In this document: one piece after another, positions 42,046 to 51,059 of the stretch
Position numbering within the stretch: position 1 is the stretch's first letter
Layout: the number at the start of each line of letters is the position of its first letter
NCBI RefSeq assembly: GCF_900109205.1
Contig: NZ_FNZB01000001.1
Coordinates: 1,984,001 to 2,048,000, forward strand
Reading direction: 5' to 3'
Length of the DNA stretch: 64,000 nt
Origin: Sphingomonas sp. OV641
GTDB taxonomy: Bacteria > Pseudomonadota > Alphaproteobacteria > Sphingomonadales > Sphingomonadaceae
Program-made: the position numbers and the translations under genes
The notes under the pieces: model-generated
Seen by the model: the letters and a program-made list of their open reading frames with translations, nothing else
What the model was told of the DNA's origin: nothing
The model's database searches: none

Positions 42046-43547
42046 CAGTCGTCGCCGTTCGTCCACGCCTTGATCTGGTTTTCCATGAACGTCTGGGTCG
42101 ATTTGTACGCCGCCACGCGGGCATTCATGGACGCGAACTGCTGCGTCAGTCGCGTCGTCATCTTCTCTTGCTGAAGCGTCAGCTTGTCCTGCTGCTCGGA
42201 CAGGTCGCTCTGCGCCTGATTGTATCGCGTCGTCGATGCGCCCAGCCCATATAGCGTGCTGGTCGCGTTGAGCTTGATCGAATTCATCGCGGCAAGGACG
42301 CCGGATCCGTCGGAGGAATTCGAGAACATCGCCTCGAGAGCGCCGGGGTTGCTGGCAAGCGCCTTGGTAAGCGTGTCGCTGTTCACCGATAGCGTGCCGT
42401 CGCGGTTCGTCAGCACGCCGATCTGCGCCAGTGTACGCGGCGTATCCGCCGCCGCACCCGGCAGCAAGTTGCGCAACGTCAGTCCCTTCAGGCCACGCAG
42501 CATGTTCTGCGCGCCCGTGTCGCTGCGCAGGTCGCCGGTGATCGGGTCCGTCTGCTTCTGCAGCTCGCCAAGCACCTGATTGAAGGTAAAGACGAAATCC
42601 TCGACCGCATTCGTCAGCGCGGTCGTGGGCGTGGAAGAGGAAAGCGTCACCGGGCCGGAGGAGGTAGCCAGCAGATCGAGCTTCACCCCTTCCACCAGAT
42701 CGCTGACGCTGTTGCTCGCCCGCTCCACCGTGATGCCATCGACGTTCAGAACGGCATTGCCGGCCTTGCCCGTGATGTTCATGCCAGTGGCGTTCGGCCC
42801 TACGTTGAACTGAGAAAGATTGCCCGAGGGATCGTTGGTCGCTTCAAGGGTGAAGGCCTTGGCCTCCCCTGTTTCTCCCTTCAGCGAAAGAAAGGCGCGG
42901 CCATCGGCATCCGTTACCACCGATGCCGTGACGCCGGCCTTCTTCGCATTGATCGCCGCGGCGATGCTGGTGAGCGATCCGTTGGTGATGTCGATCGCGA
43001 TCGTGTCTTCGGCCCCGTCGCCGTTGGCGTCCGTCCCCGTCACGCCGGTCATGGCGCCATCGGCATCATAGCTTGCCGTACCCAGCTTCAGCGTGAACGT
43101 GCCGGAGCCGATAACCTCGCTCTTGGATGCCACGCTTGCACTGGACACTGCGGTCTGCGCCGTGGCCAGTCGGTCGACCTGGATGCTAGCCGTCAGGCCC
43201 GTAAGTTTGGCGCCGGAGATCGCCGTTGCGGAGAGTACCGACCCGTTGCTGCTCACCGGCTGCGACTGCAGCGTGCCGCCCTTCACCAGCGCTTCCAGCG
43301 CCGCGGTAAAATCGGTGATTGCGCTCTTCAGCGTCGACACACCGGACAGCTGCGCCGTCAGCTTCTCGGACTTGGCGGTGAGCGCCGCGCTCTTGGCGGC
43401 AAATTGCGCTTCGACCAGGCTTGTGACCAGCGTGCCGGTGTCGACCCCCGACCCGGTGTCCAGCGAGGTAAGCAGGGCGCTCGCCGCCGACTTCGTGACG
43501 CTCGATGTGGTCGCGGTTGTGGCGGCGGTGCTGGAGACGGTTGTCAT
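42045..43547 (-). CDS. fliD: Flagellar hook-associated protein 2 (filament cap) FliD
   Basis: A 500-residue cap protein that folds flagellin at the filament tip. The N-terminal GSGVDTGTLVTSLVEAQFAAK and C-terminal QQEKMTTRLTQQFASMNARVAAYKSTQTFMENQIKA form the coiled-coil D0/D1 parts typical of FliD_N and FliD_C. The Thr/Ser/Ala-rich first 30 residues are unusual and may be export signal. A sigma-28-like promoter (43558-43584) ends only 10 bases before the ATG. Confidence 0.94.
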   Translation of the reverse strand: MTTVSSTAATTATTSSVTKSAASALLTSLDTGSGVDTGTLVTSLVEAQFAAKSAALTAKSEKLTAQLSGVSTLKSAITDFTAALEALVKGGTLQSQPVSSNGSVLSATAISGAKLTGLTASIQVDRLATAQTAVSSASVASKSEVIGSGTFTLKLGTASYDADGAMTGVTGTDANGDGAEDTIAIDITNGSLTSIAAAINAKKAGVTASVVTDADGRAFLSLKGETGEAKAFTLEATNDPSGNLSQFNVGPNATGMNITGKAGNAVLNVDGITVERASNSVSDLVEGVKLDLLATSSGPVTLSSSTPTTALTNAVEDFVFTFNQVLGELQKQTDPITGDLRSDTGAQNMLRGLKGLTLRNLLPGAAADTPRTLAQIGVLTNRDGTLSVNSDTLTKALASNPGALEAMFSNSSDGSGVLAAMNSIKLNATSTLYGLGASTTRYNQAQSDLSEQQDKLTLQQEKMTTRLTQQFASMNARVAAYKSTQTFMENQIKAWTNGDD

Positions 43548-43557
43548 GACATGAAGG

Positions 43558-43584
43558 TAAACGACCGTTTGAGCCCCAGCTTTA
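43558..43584 (-). promoter_or_regulatory. Sigma-28 (FliA) promoter of fliD-fliS
   Basis: On the minus strand TAAA (43584-43581), a 15-base spacer and GTCGTTTA (43565-43558) match TAAA-N15-GCCGATAA with correct spacing. The -10 part ends 10 bases before the fliD ATG, so the transcript would be nearly leaderless. Confidence 0.65.
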
Positions 43585-43634
43585 GCGCTGCTGCTGTATG
43601 CCAGTCGCTCGCGATACAGCCGCCGGACGGGCCC

Positions 43635-44768
43635 TTAATGGAGGGCGGCGCCATTCTCGTCGAAGCGCGCGCCGAGCGGTACCTCGATCGACGGCAGCGG
43701 CGCGGTGCCGCCCATGCGTTCGTTCAGGCCGAAGACGAATGCGAGCACCGTGGCGATCGCCATGTAGAGATCGTCACGGACTTCCTGGTTCTCGCGGCTG
43801 GTATAGTAAACCGCGCGGGCCAGCATGGGGTATTCAAGAATCGGAACGGCAAGCTCGCCCGCAAGTTCGCGGATCGCGAGCGCGGTCGCGCCGCGCCCCT
43901 TGGCCACCACCACCGGTACCTGATCCCGCCCGCGATCATAGCGCAGCGCAACCGCGAAGTGCGTCGGATTGGTGAGCACCACATGCGCCTCTCCGACAGC
44001 GCGGCGCGTGGAGCGGGAGAGCATCGCGTGTTGGCGTGAACGGATCTGCGCCTTGACCTCCGGATTGCCCTCGCTCTCCTTGTGCTCGTCCTTCTGTTCC
44101 TGCTTGGACATGCGCAGTTTCTTCATGCGCTGAAGGGCCTGCAACGGAACGTCAATGAAGGCGATCGCAACCAGGCCCATTGACATCACGATCATCAGCG
44201 TCGTCAGCGTACCGCCCAGCGCATCCACCGCGGCGCCCAGATTGGCGCGCGCCAAGCCCAGCGTCGTGCGCGCGGTGCTCATCAGCAGCCACCCGCCGAT
44301 CGACCCCAGCAGCGCCACCTTCAGAAGCGATTTGCCCAGTTCGATCCAGCCGTTCATGCCGAAGATGCGCTTCAGCCCCGATGCGGGATTGATGCGGTTG
44401 CCCTTGGGCGCAAGCAGGCCGGCATTGAACTGGAGCGAGCCGAGCGCGGCCTGACTGAGCACGCCAGCGGCCATCACGATCGCGAACAGCGTGCCGAACG
44501 CCGGCAGCAGCTTCCACCCTGCGGCGGCGAGCGGCCGGAGCGGCTGGAAATCCTCCACATCGCTACGCGTGAACTGGAAGCTTTCGGCCATCACGCCCTT
44601 GCAGGCGGCGACCAGCGAAGGCCCGAAGAAGACGAGCCACGCCACACCCGCAAGCGCGACCAGCGCCGTGGCGAATTCTCGCGACTTGAGAACGTCACCC
44701 TTCTTCCGCGCGTCCTTGAGACGCTTGGGTGTCGGGGCTTCTGTCTTTTCGCCGAACTCGTCAGCCAA
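43635..44768 (-). CDS. flhB: Flagellar export apparatus protein FlhB
   Basis: A 377-residue export-gate subunit that switches substrate class after hook completion. The N-terminus ADEFGEKTEAPTPKRLKDAR is conserved. Four transmembrane helices lie within residues 35-205. The autocleavage site N267-P-T-H270 is in VLTNPTHFAVALRYDRG. It is the last of the export-gate genes; the start overlaps fliR by 8 bases, and fliD follows 87 bases later behind its own promoter. Confidence 0.96.
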   Translation of the reverse strand: MADEFGEKTEAPTPKRLKDARKKGDVLKSREFATALVALAGVAWLVFFGPSLVAACKGVMAESFQFTRSDVEDFQPLRPLAAAGWKLLPAFGTLFAIVMAAGVLSQAALGSLQFNAGLLAPKGNRINPASGLKRIFGMNGWIELGKSLLKVALLGSIGGWLLMSTARTTLGLARANLGAAVDALGGTLTTLMIVMSMGLVAIAFIDVPLQALQRMKKLRMSKQEQKDEHKESEGNPEVKAQIRSRQHAMLSRSTRRAVGEAHVVLTNPTHFAVALRYDRGRDQVPVVVAKGRGATALAIRELAGELAVPILEYPMLARAVYYTSRENQEVRDDLYMAIATVLAFVFGLNERMGGTAPLPSIEVPLGARFDENGAALH

Positions 44769-45555
44769 GTACCAGGCTCCGTGCCGCTTCCAGGCCTTCG
44801 CGTACGACGACCATCATGTAATCGCCCATTGCCGGAAAGGCGGCCGCCATCGCGATCACGCCCACGGCAAGGCTTGCCGGCAGGCCGATCGAGAAGAGGT
44901 TCAACGCCGGTGCCGACCGCGAGATCATACCGACCACCAGATTAAGGCAGAGTAAAAGAAAGCCGACCGGAAGGGCGAGCAGCAGGCCGGCGAAGAAGGC
45001 GTAGCCGCCGAACAGGGCGATATCGCGCAGCTGCCCTGGCGCGAGCCATGCGGCGCCCGGCGGCAGTGCGGTGTAGCTGCGTGCCACTGTTTCCACGAGC
45101 ACCAGATGGCCGTCGATCGACAAGAAGAGCAGCGTCAGCAGGATGGACAGGAACTGGCCGATGGCGGGCGACGATCGGCCCGAATTGGGGTCGATCATGT
45201 TGGCAAATCCGATCCCCATCGATCCGCCGATCACCTCGCCCGCGATCAGCGGCGCCGCAAAGGCGATCTGGAGGATGAAGCCGAGCGCCAGGCCAACCAT
45301 CGCCTCGGCGGCGATGGCAAGGAAGGTGGCAAGGGCGAACACCTGCGGCGGCGGCGTCACGTCGTGCATGCCCAGCACCAGCACGCCGACGGCGCCGGCA
45401 AGCACGACACGCACCTGCAACGGCACGGACACGTTGCCGAAGACCGGCGCCGCGACGAACGCCGCGCCCACCCGCACCATGACAAAGATCAATGCCCAAA
45501 GCTGGGGCTCGATCGAAAGGCCAAAGCCTAGCACGGCCGATGCTCCAGGCCGCAT
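44761..45555 (-). CDS. fliR: Flagellar export apparatus protein FliR
   Basis: A 264-residue integral membrane protein of the export gate, forming the FliPQR core with FliP and FliQ. Visible family segments include ALIFVMVRVGAAFVAAPVFG, GEVIGGSMGIGFANMIDPNSG and the final helix-rich region SRSAPALNLFSIGLPASLAVG. About six helices. The start at 45555 lacks a clear Shine-Dalgarno. Confidence 0.95.
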   Translation of the reverse strand: MRPGASAVLGFGLSIEPQLWALIFVMVRVGAAFVAAPVFGNVSVPLQVRVVLAGAVGVLVLGMHDVTPPPQVFALATFLAIAAEAMVGLALGFILQIAFAAPLIAGEVIGGSMGIGFANMIDPNSGRSSPAIGQFLSILLTLLFLSIDGHLVLVETVARSYTALPPGAAWLAPGQLRDIALFGGYAFFAGLLLALPVGFLLLCLNLVVGMISRSAPALNLFSIGLPASLAVGVIAMAAAFPAMGDYMMVVVREGLEAARSLVLG

Positions 45556-45603
45556 CGGGCGCGTTCATTCAGCCCGGCCAGGATTGCGCCCCCGCCCACC
45601 GGG

Positions 45604-45876
45604 TCAGCGGACCAGATCGGGAATGCGCTCGAAGATCGAGACGGTGAAGTCGCTCAGCAGCCCCAGGATCATCGCACCGAAGATCACCAGCGACAGGCCG
45701 ACCACGATCAGCTTCGGTACGAAGCTCAACGTCTGCTCCTGGATTGAGGTCGCCGCCTGGATCATGCCGAGGATCAGGCCGGAAACCAGCGCCGGGATCA
45801 GGATCGGCGCGGCGGCGAGCGCGAGCACCCACAGGGTCTCGTTCGCGACGGTCAGGAAATAGTCCGCGTCCACCAT
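45604..45876 (-). CDS. fliQ: Flagellar export apparatus protein FliQ
   Basis: A 90-residue two-helix component of the FliPQR export core. ALAAAPILIPALVSGLILGMIQAATSIQEQTLSFVPK is the conserved first helix and loop; the second helix is LIVVGLSLVIFGAMILGLLSDF. The gaps of 66 bases from fliP and 48 bases to fliR are larger than elsewhere in the operon but contain no promoter I can see. Confidence 0.96.
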   Translation of the reverse strand: MVDADYFLTVANETLWVLALAAAPILIPALVSGLILGMIQAATSIQEQTLSFVPKLIVVGLSLVIFGAMILGLLSDFTVSIFERIPDLVR

Positions 45877-45942
45877 TGCTTCGTCCGATCCAGTTTCACT
45901 CGTTCGCCGCGGCCAGCGCCCAGCCGCACGTGCCCTGTCCGG

Positions 45943-46809
45943 TTAGGGCGCGAAGCTGTTGGCGAGACTTCCCATGGTCAGCGCCCAGCCATCCACCAGC
46001 ACGAACAGCAGCAGCTTGAACGGAAGGGAAATGATCGTCGGGCTGAGCATCGCCATGCCGAGCGCCATGAGCACCGTCGCCACCACCAGATCGATGACAA
46101 GGAACGGCAGGAAAATGAGGAAGCCGATCTGAAACGCGGTTTTGAGTTCGCTGGTCACGAAAGCCGGCAGCAGCACCGAGAACGGAATGTCGTTGGGGCT
46201 GGCATAGGGGCCGGACTTCGCCATCTCCGCGAACATCGTCACATCCTTCACGCGCGTCTGCTTGGCCATGAAGGCATGCAGCGGCGCGCCCGCGGTCTTG
46301 ATCAGGTCGGTGCCCCCGATCTGTCCGGCGGCATAAGGCTGAATTGCGGTGGTGTTGATCTGGCTGATCACCGGCGCCATCACGAAAAACGACAGGAACA
46401 GGCTGAGCCCGATGAGGACCTGGTTCGGCGGTGTCTGCTGCAGGCCCATCGCCTGGCGCAGGATCGACAGCACGATGATGATCCGCGTGAAACTCGTCAT
46501 CATCAGAAGGATGCCCGGCAGGATGCTGAGCAGCCCCATGATGATGAGCACCTGGAGCGACAGCGACATGGAGCCGGAGCCGTTCGGGCCGCCACCAAGC
46601 TGGCCGAGCGCGCGGTCCACCGCATCGCCCGCCCCTGGCGCGGCGGGAGCGGCCGGCGCGACCTGCGCGAACGCAGGCATCGCCACCATCAAGGCTACCA
46701 GAAAGGCAAGGCCGATCAGCAGCACCTTGTACCAGGAGAACCCGGCTGAGGGGCTGCGCTCCACATCGCGGAACAAGGCAGGGCCACTGCCGACCCGGGT
46801 CACACTCAC
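45943..46809 (-). CDS. fliP: Flagellar export apparatus protein FliP
   Basis: A 288-residue export-core subunit. An N-terminal signal-like helix ([24 protein letters not shown]) follows about 26 polar residues. The body has [32 protein letters not shown] and [23 protein letters not shown], which are FliP signatures. It starts with GTG at 46809, overlapping the fliO stop as GTGA. Confidence 0.96.
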   Translation of the reverse strand: MSVTRVGSGPALFRDVERSPSAGFSWYKVLLIGLAFLVALMVAMPAFAQVAPAAPAAPGAGDAVDRALGQLGGGPNGSGSMSLSLQVLIIMGLLSILPGILLMMTSFTRIIIVLSILRQAMGLQQTPPNQVLIGLSLFLSFFVMAPVISQINTTAIQPYAAGQIGGTDLIKTAGAPLHAFMAKQTRVKDVTMFAEMAKSGPYASPNDIPFSVLLPAFVTSELKTAFQIGFLIFLPFLVIDLVVATVLMALGMAMLSPTIISLPFKLLLFVLVDGWALTMGSLANSFAP

Positions 46810-47075
46810 GATACGGACCTTGGCGCGTCGGCTCGGTCGACCAGCGTCACACCGCCACGACCCACTGATACGAGCAGGCGCTTGCCCTCGAATTCAACAA
46901 CCGCCAGCCGCAGGCCCGGCGAGATCATCATCGTCTCCTTGACGTTGATCAAGCGCGCTTCCGCACGCCCCGGCATCCGGCTTTCCAGGCGTCGCCAAAG
47001 ATACAGGCAGCCGATCATGAGGCCGCAGACCAGCGGCAGCAGGACGATCAGCTTGAGAATATAGGACCACATCAT
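46806..47075 (-). CDS. fliO: Flagellar biosynthesis protein FliO
   Basis: An 89-residue membrane protein with one helix (residues 6-26, [22 protein letters not shown]) and a cytoplasmic tail with [23 protein letters not shown], the usual FliO C-terminal domain. FliO assists FliP ring assembly. Similarity is low, as is usual for FliO, so position between fliN and fliP is the main support. Confidence 0.85.
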   Translation of the reverse strand: MMWSYILKLIVLLPLVCGLMIGCLYLWRRLESRMPGRAEARLINVKETMMISPGLRLAVVEFEGKRLLVSVGRGGVTLVDRADAPRSVS

Positions 47076-47084
47076 GAGCGTGGA

Positions 47085-47387
47085 TCAGCCGCGCTTGTCG
47101 GGATTGACCAGTTCGGTCATGCGCACGCCGAAGCGATCGCCCACCGTCACCACCTCGCCGCGCCCGATCAGCGTGCCGTTCACGAACACGTCGAGGAGTT
47201 CGTTAGCCTGTCGGTCCAGCTCGATGACGCTTGATTCGCCGAGTGCCAGCAGTTCGCGCAGGGTGAGCTGCGTCGAGCCGATCTCCACCGTCAGCTTCAC
47301 GTCCACGTCCTGCAACAGGCGGAAATTCGCCGCCAGCGCGCCGTCGCCAAGATCCTTGGGCGGGAAGCCGCCGCTCATGTCGTTCAC
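47085..47387 (-). CDS. fliN: Flagellar motor switch protein FliN
   Basis: A 100-residue C-ring protein. The SpoA domain is clear: RLLQDVDVKLTVEIGSTQLT, LRELLALGESSVIELDRQANE and VFVNGTLIGRGEVVTVGDRFGVRM. GTG at 47387 is chosen over ATG at 47378 because AAGGA lies 8 bases before it and it overlaps the fliM stop as GTGA. Both starts are in frame. FliN lacks the longer N-terminal extension of other species. Confidence 0.94.
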   Translation of the reverse strand: MNDMSGGFPPKDLGDGALAANFRLLQDVDVKLTVEIGSTQLTLRELLALGESSVIELDRQANELLDVFVNGTLIGRGEVVTVGDRFGVRMTELVNPDKRG

Positions 47388-48322
47388 TGGGTCAATCCTT
47401 CGAGAGAGGCGAGCGAGGTCAGTTTGATCGCGGCATGGCCATTGGAAGTGCCAACGGTGCCGGTGCCGAGACGATCGTTGCCGACCATCACCGGCACGTC
47501 CTTGCCGAAGCTGATCGGGATTACGTCGCCCGGTTGCAGCGCCATCAGCCGCGACAGGCGGATCGTCGGCTCGGCGAGGACTGAGCGGACCGGAAAGCGG
47601 ATGTTCATGGCCGCCCGCGTCAGCGCGGTCTGCCACGCTGCGTCCTCGGCCGCCGCTTTGGCGACGACCTTGCCGGTCAGCGCGGTGCCATGCGGCTTCA
47701 GCGCGGCGACCGGATAGACGAGATCAATGTACGACGGCTTCGCGCTGCCAGGCGCGATGCCGAAACGGGTGACGATCAGGGCATCCTCGCCATCGAAATT
47801 CGACAGCATGGACGCGTTGGCCTCGCACCGCCCCACCGTGAAGCTGACGCGGGCGAGCGGCTCCCACGCGGCCGTCAGCGGCACCGCGATCATCTGCCCC
47901 AGGCGACCCACCATCGCCTCGGCGGCAGGAGAAAATTCAACCGGCATGTCCACCGGCGCGGCGCCGGTGCCGCCAAAGAAGAGATCGAGCAGTTCGAGAA
48001 CGAACCTGCCGTCCAGCACCAGCAATGCCGTGCGATCGTCCATGCCCAGCGGCAGCCAGGCGGTCAGCTTGTCCGGGCGCTCCGCGCGATAATCGGCGAA
48101 GCGCTGCACCGCGAGCGGTTCGGCCCAGGCCCGCACTTCCTCGCGTAGCAGCGGCTCGAACACGCCGCGCAGCCCCCGCGCAAGACGCGCGGAGAGATGC
48201 TGCAGCGTGTGCAGGTCGCCGAACGGATTGAGCTTCGCCTGCCCCAGGCCACCCGTTTGGAGGGCCTGCGGTCGGGCGCGCTCTCGCCGTTCGCGAGCAA
48301 GTTCTGGCTTGGCGTTAACCAT
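47384..48322 (-). CDS. fliM: Flagellar motor switch protein FliM
   Basis: A 312-residue C-ring protein linking FliG and FliN. The middle domain has FGGTGAAPVDMPVEFSPAAEAMVGRLGQMI, and the C-terminal SpoA domain RFPVRSVLAEPTIRLSRLMALQPGDVIPI. The N-terminal CheY-binding motif LSQxEIDALL is not recognisable: residues 1-30 are basic and alanine-rich, so response-regulator docking may differ. It lies 6 bases after fliL. Confidence 0.93.
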   Translation of the reverse strand: MVNAKPELARERRERARPQALQTGGLGQAKLNPFGDLHTLQHLSARLARGLRGVFEPLLREEVRAWAEPLAVQRFADYRAERPDKLTAWLPLGMDDRTALLVLDGRFVLELLDLFFGGTGAAPVDMPVEFSPAAEAMVGRLGQMIAVPLTAAWEPLARVSFTVGRCEANASMLSNFDGEDALIVTRFGIAPGSAKPSYIDLVYPVAALKPHGTALTGKVVAKAAAEDAAWQTALTRAAMNIRFPVRSVLAEPTIRLSRLMALQPGDVIPISFGKDVPVMVGNDRLGTGTVGTSNGHAAIKLTSLASLEGLTQ

Positions 48323-48328
48323 ATGCGG

Positions 48329-48967
48329 TCACTGAACAACGAAATTGGTAAAGTAGACGTTACTAACGCCGCCAAAGCCCTCTTTCTGTTCCAGCGTATT
48401 GTTGATCGCTACGGTCAGCCGCTTCGCCAGCGCGGCCTTGCCCTGGGAGGAAAACACCTGGTCTTCCGTGGTGTCACCCAGCGCCATCAGGATGGCGGAG
48501 CGAATCGCGATATCATTGGTCTTGATGTGCTGGATCACCGTATCGTCGTACGGCGTCGACACCGCGATACCCACCTGCAAGAAGTGGATCGAATCCTGGA
48601 GATTCGCGGTAAACTCTTTTTCGAGCGCGAAATAATTGGAGGCGTAGCGATCGCCGCCAGCGCCCTCCGGCGTCGGCTTGCCGGCGTGGCCCGAATCGTC
48701 GCCGCCGGCATCGCCGCCGTGACCACCGCCCGATCCGCCACCCTCTTCCGGGCGCTTCTGCTCGCTCTTGGGAACCAGCTTCGGCTTGCCTTCATCCGCC
48801 GCATGCGCACTGGCGCCGCCCATCACGCCGGCGCCGGCAGCATAAAGGCCCGCCCCAACGCCGCCGCCGATCAGCACCACGCCGCCGACCGCGATCACCA
48901 GGATCTTGCCGATCTTGCCCTTCTTTTTGGGCGCGCCTTCGGCCGCGCCCTTGTCCTTGTCACTCAC
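48329..48967 (-). CDS. fliL: Flagellar basal body-associated protein FliL
   Basis: A 212-residue stator-associated protein. A basic cytoplasmic start (KKKGKIGKI) leads to a helix VIAVGGVVLIGGGVGAGLYAAG. A long Gly/His/Glu-rich periplasmic linker (EEGGGSGGGHGGDAGG) follows, then the conserved FliL domain FTANLQDSIHFLQVGIAVSTP and IAINNTLEQKEGFGGVSNVYFTNFVVQ. The glycine-rich linker is longer than usual. Confidence 0.93.
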   Translation of the reverse strand: MSDKDKGAAEGAPKKKGKIGKILVIAVGGVVLIGGGVGAGLYAAGAGVMGGASAHAADEGKPKLVPKSEQKRPEEGGGSGGGHGGDAGGDDSGHAGKPTPEGAGGDRYASNYFALEKEFTANLQDSIHFLQVGIAVSTPYDDTVIQHIKTNDIAIRSAILMALGDTTEDQVFSSQGKAALAKRLTVAINNTLEQKEGFGGVSNVYFTNFVVQ

Positions 48968-48987
48968 TGCTCATCGCCTTTCGCCGT

Positions 48988-50637
48988 TCACGCGATTCGT
49001 TCGTCGGAGAGCGCGGCCTCGTCTTGCGCCGCGACGCGCCCAGCTCGATTGGTGGAAAGCGGCGCCGACGAGGGCGCGCGCTGATGCTGCTGCTGCTGTC
49101 CGCCATCGCCCTGCCCGCCATGACCGACCTGCCCCGCCTGTGCGGAAAGCTTCAGGCCCTTTGCCTCGGCCAGCTCGGCCAGCTTGGGCTGTGCGTCGGC
49201 GAGCAACTGACGCGTTTCGGCCTGCTGCGCGTTGAAGTGGACCGCGACGGCATCACCATCGCGCCGCAAGGTCACGTCGATCGTGCCGAGCTTGTCCGGC
49301 ACCAGGCGGATGCTGGTATCCACGGCGTTCATCGCATCGCGCAGCATTTCGATCCGCTCGATCATCTTCGTCGGCCATGCCTCATGCGCCATGTCGAGCG
49401 CGGCATGGCGCATGCCTTCGATCGCACCCACGGCATGGGGCGCCACGTCAGTGGTCGGCACGACACCGGCGATCAGCACGTCTGCCGGACTGGCCGGACG
49501 GTCATCACGCGCGGCGCGATGAATGGCGGCAGCGAACACCTGAGCGGCCGGCGCAACCTGCCCTGCGGCGACCAGCTGTGCCGCCGGTGCGGCTTGAAGA
49601 ACGCCACCGCCCGCGACGGAAAGCGTCGGAGGCACCACCGGCCGATCCTTGCCGGCGCTTGTCGCCGTCGGCACTTCGCCGCGAACGAGCGGCACCTGCA
49701 CCTGCGGCAAATGCGGCTTTGTAACGCCTGACGGTTCAGCCATGCCGGTGCGCTCGGCAGCCGGTGGCAAAACCGGCGTTGTCACCACCGGTTGCGGCAA
49801 CGGGGACGGGGCGGACGCCACCGGCGCGCGCGCCTCTGCGCCGTCGGCGGCCGCGAGGCCCTGTTGCACCATCACCGGCGTCGCAGCTTCTGCGGCCTGG
49901 GGTGTCGTCGGCAACCCGGCAGAAGGGACAATGGTGGCAGGCCGGGTACCCATCCCGATCGCGGCGACTGGTTCTGCGTTCACCGAAGCGGCGCCAGGTA
50001 CGGCAGGCTCAAGTCCAGACACCGGCAATGCCAGGCTGCGCACGGGGGCGATTTCCTCACCGGCAACGGACACGGACGCTAACAGCGCCGAAGGAGTGGC
50101 TGCGATGATGGTGCTCACGACCTCCGCCGGGCCACGGACCACCGCCGGTACCACGACATCACCGTACAAAACTGTCTCGCCTGGTGCAGAATTTTCGGCC
50201 AGCGCGATGGACGAATACGGCTCGAGGCTCGTGGACAAAGCGTCGGCAAGCGGCTGCCCCAAGCCCGGAAGCGGCTCAAGCGTGTCGACAGCCATGAGCG
50301 GCGCGGCGAACGGCGCCGGCGTCAGCGGCGGACAGGTGACCAGCCAGACGGGAGGCGTGATCCAGCCGGCGACCGCCGCTTCCTCACCCTCGGCCAGCTC
50401 CTTGCCGGGTGTTGCCGGCAAGTTGCTGCCGCTTTCGCCATCACCTTGCCGCGGCATGACGGGCGCCACACCGGCCGGCAGCAACGCCGCAAAATCGACC
50501 GCAGGCGAGCCAACGCCAGGCACTATACCCGGCACACTTGGCATGCCCGATGTCGCCGGAATGTTGGAAAGAACGGGAATGGGCAGCATGGCGGTGGTCG
50601 GAATCTCGTCGCTTTGGTCCGACCAACCGTTCAGCAA
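48988..50637 (-). CDS. fliK: Flagellar hook-length control protein FliK
   Basis: A 549-residue secreted ruler. The first 400 residues are Pro/Ala/Val-rich and disordered, as in FliK. The C-terminal domain (RLVPDKLGTIDVTLRRDGDAVAVHFNAQQAETRQLL) is the conserved Flg_hook part that signals FlhB. A Gln/Gly/His-rich tail follows. ATG at 50637 or 50589 could start it. It overlaps the fliJ end by 7 bases. Confidence 0.9.
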   Translation of the reverse strand: MLNGWSDQSDEIPTTAMLPIPVLSNIPATSGMPSVPGIVPGVGSPAVDFAALLPAGVAPVMPRQGDGESGSNLPATPGKELAEGEEAAVAGWITPPVWLVTCPPLTPAPFAAPLMAVDTLEPLPGLGQPLADALSTSLEPYSSIALAENSAPGETVLYGDVVVPAVVRGPAEVVSTIIAATPSALLASVSVAGEEIAPVRSLALPVSGLEPAVPGAASVNAEPVAAIGMGTRPATIVPSAGLPTTPQAAEAATPVMVQQGLAAADGAEARAPVASAPSPLPQPVVTTPVLPPAAERTGMAEPSGVTKPHLPQVQVPLVRGEVPTATSAGKDRPVVPPTLSVAGGGVLQAAPAAQLVAAGQVAPAAQVFAAAIHRAARDDRPASPADVLIAGVVPTTDVAPHAVGAIEGMRHAALDMAHEAWPTKMIERIEMLRDAMNAVDTSIRLVPDKLGTIDVTLRRDGDAVAVHFNAQQAETRQLLADAQPKLAELAEAKGLKLSAQAGQVGHGGQGDGGQQQQHQRAPSSAPLSTNRAGRVAAQDEAALSDERIA

Positions 50638-51059
50638 GGATCGTGCCGAACCGTTCGCGTGATCGGACGGGTGGGCGGCGCATCCTGCAGCGCACGAATG
50701 GCACGCAGCGCCGCCTCCGCCTCGCCCCGGGCGATCAGCTTTTCGACAGCGCTCTGGTCGCGCTTCGCCGAGCGGGTAGCTTCCGCGGCGCGATCCGCCT
50801 CGACGGCTGCGTTGCGGACGCGATTTTCCACCACCTCGGCGTTGCGGTGCAGCTTTTCCCGGTAATGCGCCATGGCGGCGAAGGAGACGGCAGCGCCCGT
50901 GCCCTGCCCCGGCGTAACGGCGGAGGCGAGCTGGGCAATGCGCTGCGACAGCGCGGTTTCGCTGGCGACCTGTTCATGCGCGCGCGTTTCCGCCGCGCGC
51001 GCCATGCCAAGCTGAAGCGTGCGGACGCGATGCAGCCGCTGCAGCTTCTTGTTATCCAT
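50631..51059 (-). CDS. fliJ: Flagellar export protein FliJ
   Basis: A 142-residue coiled-coil protein that links the FliI ATPase ring to FlhA. The sequence is almost wholly helical, with heptad-like leucines and Arg/Ala/Glu richness (LHRVRTLQLGMARAAETRAHEQVASETALSQRI). Sequence alone is weakly diagnostic; position between fliI and fliK with 7-8 base overlaps supports it. Confidence 0.85.
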   Translation of the reverse strand: MDNKKLQRLHRVRTLQLGMARAAETRAHEQVASETALSQRIAQLASAVTPGQGTGAAVSFAAMAHYREKLHRNAEVVENRVRNAAVEADRAAEATRSAKRDQSAVEKLIARGEAEAALRAIRALQDAPPTRPITRTVRHDPC

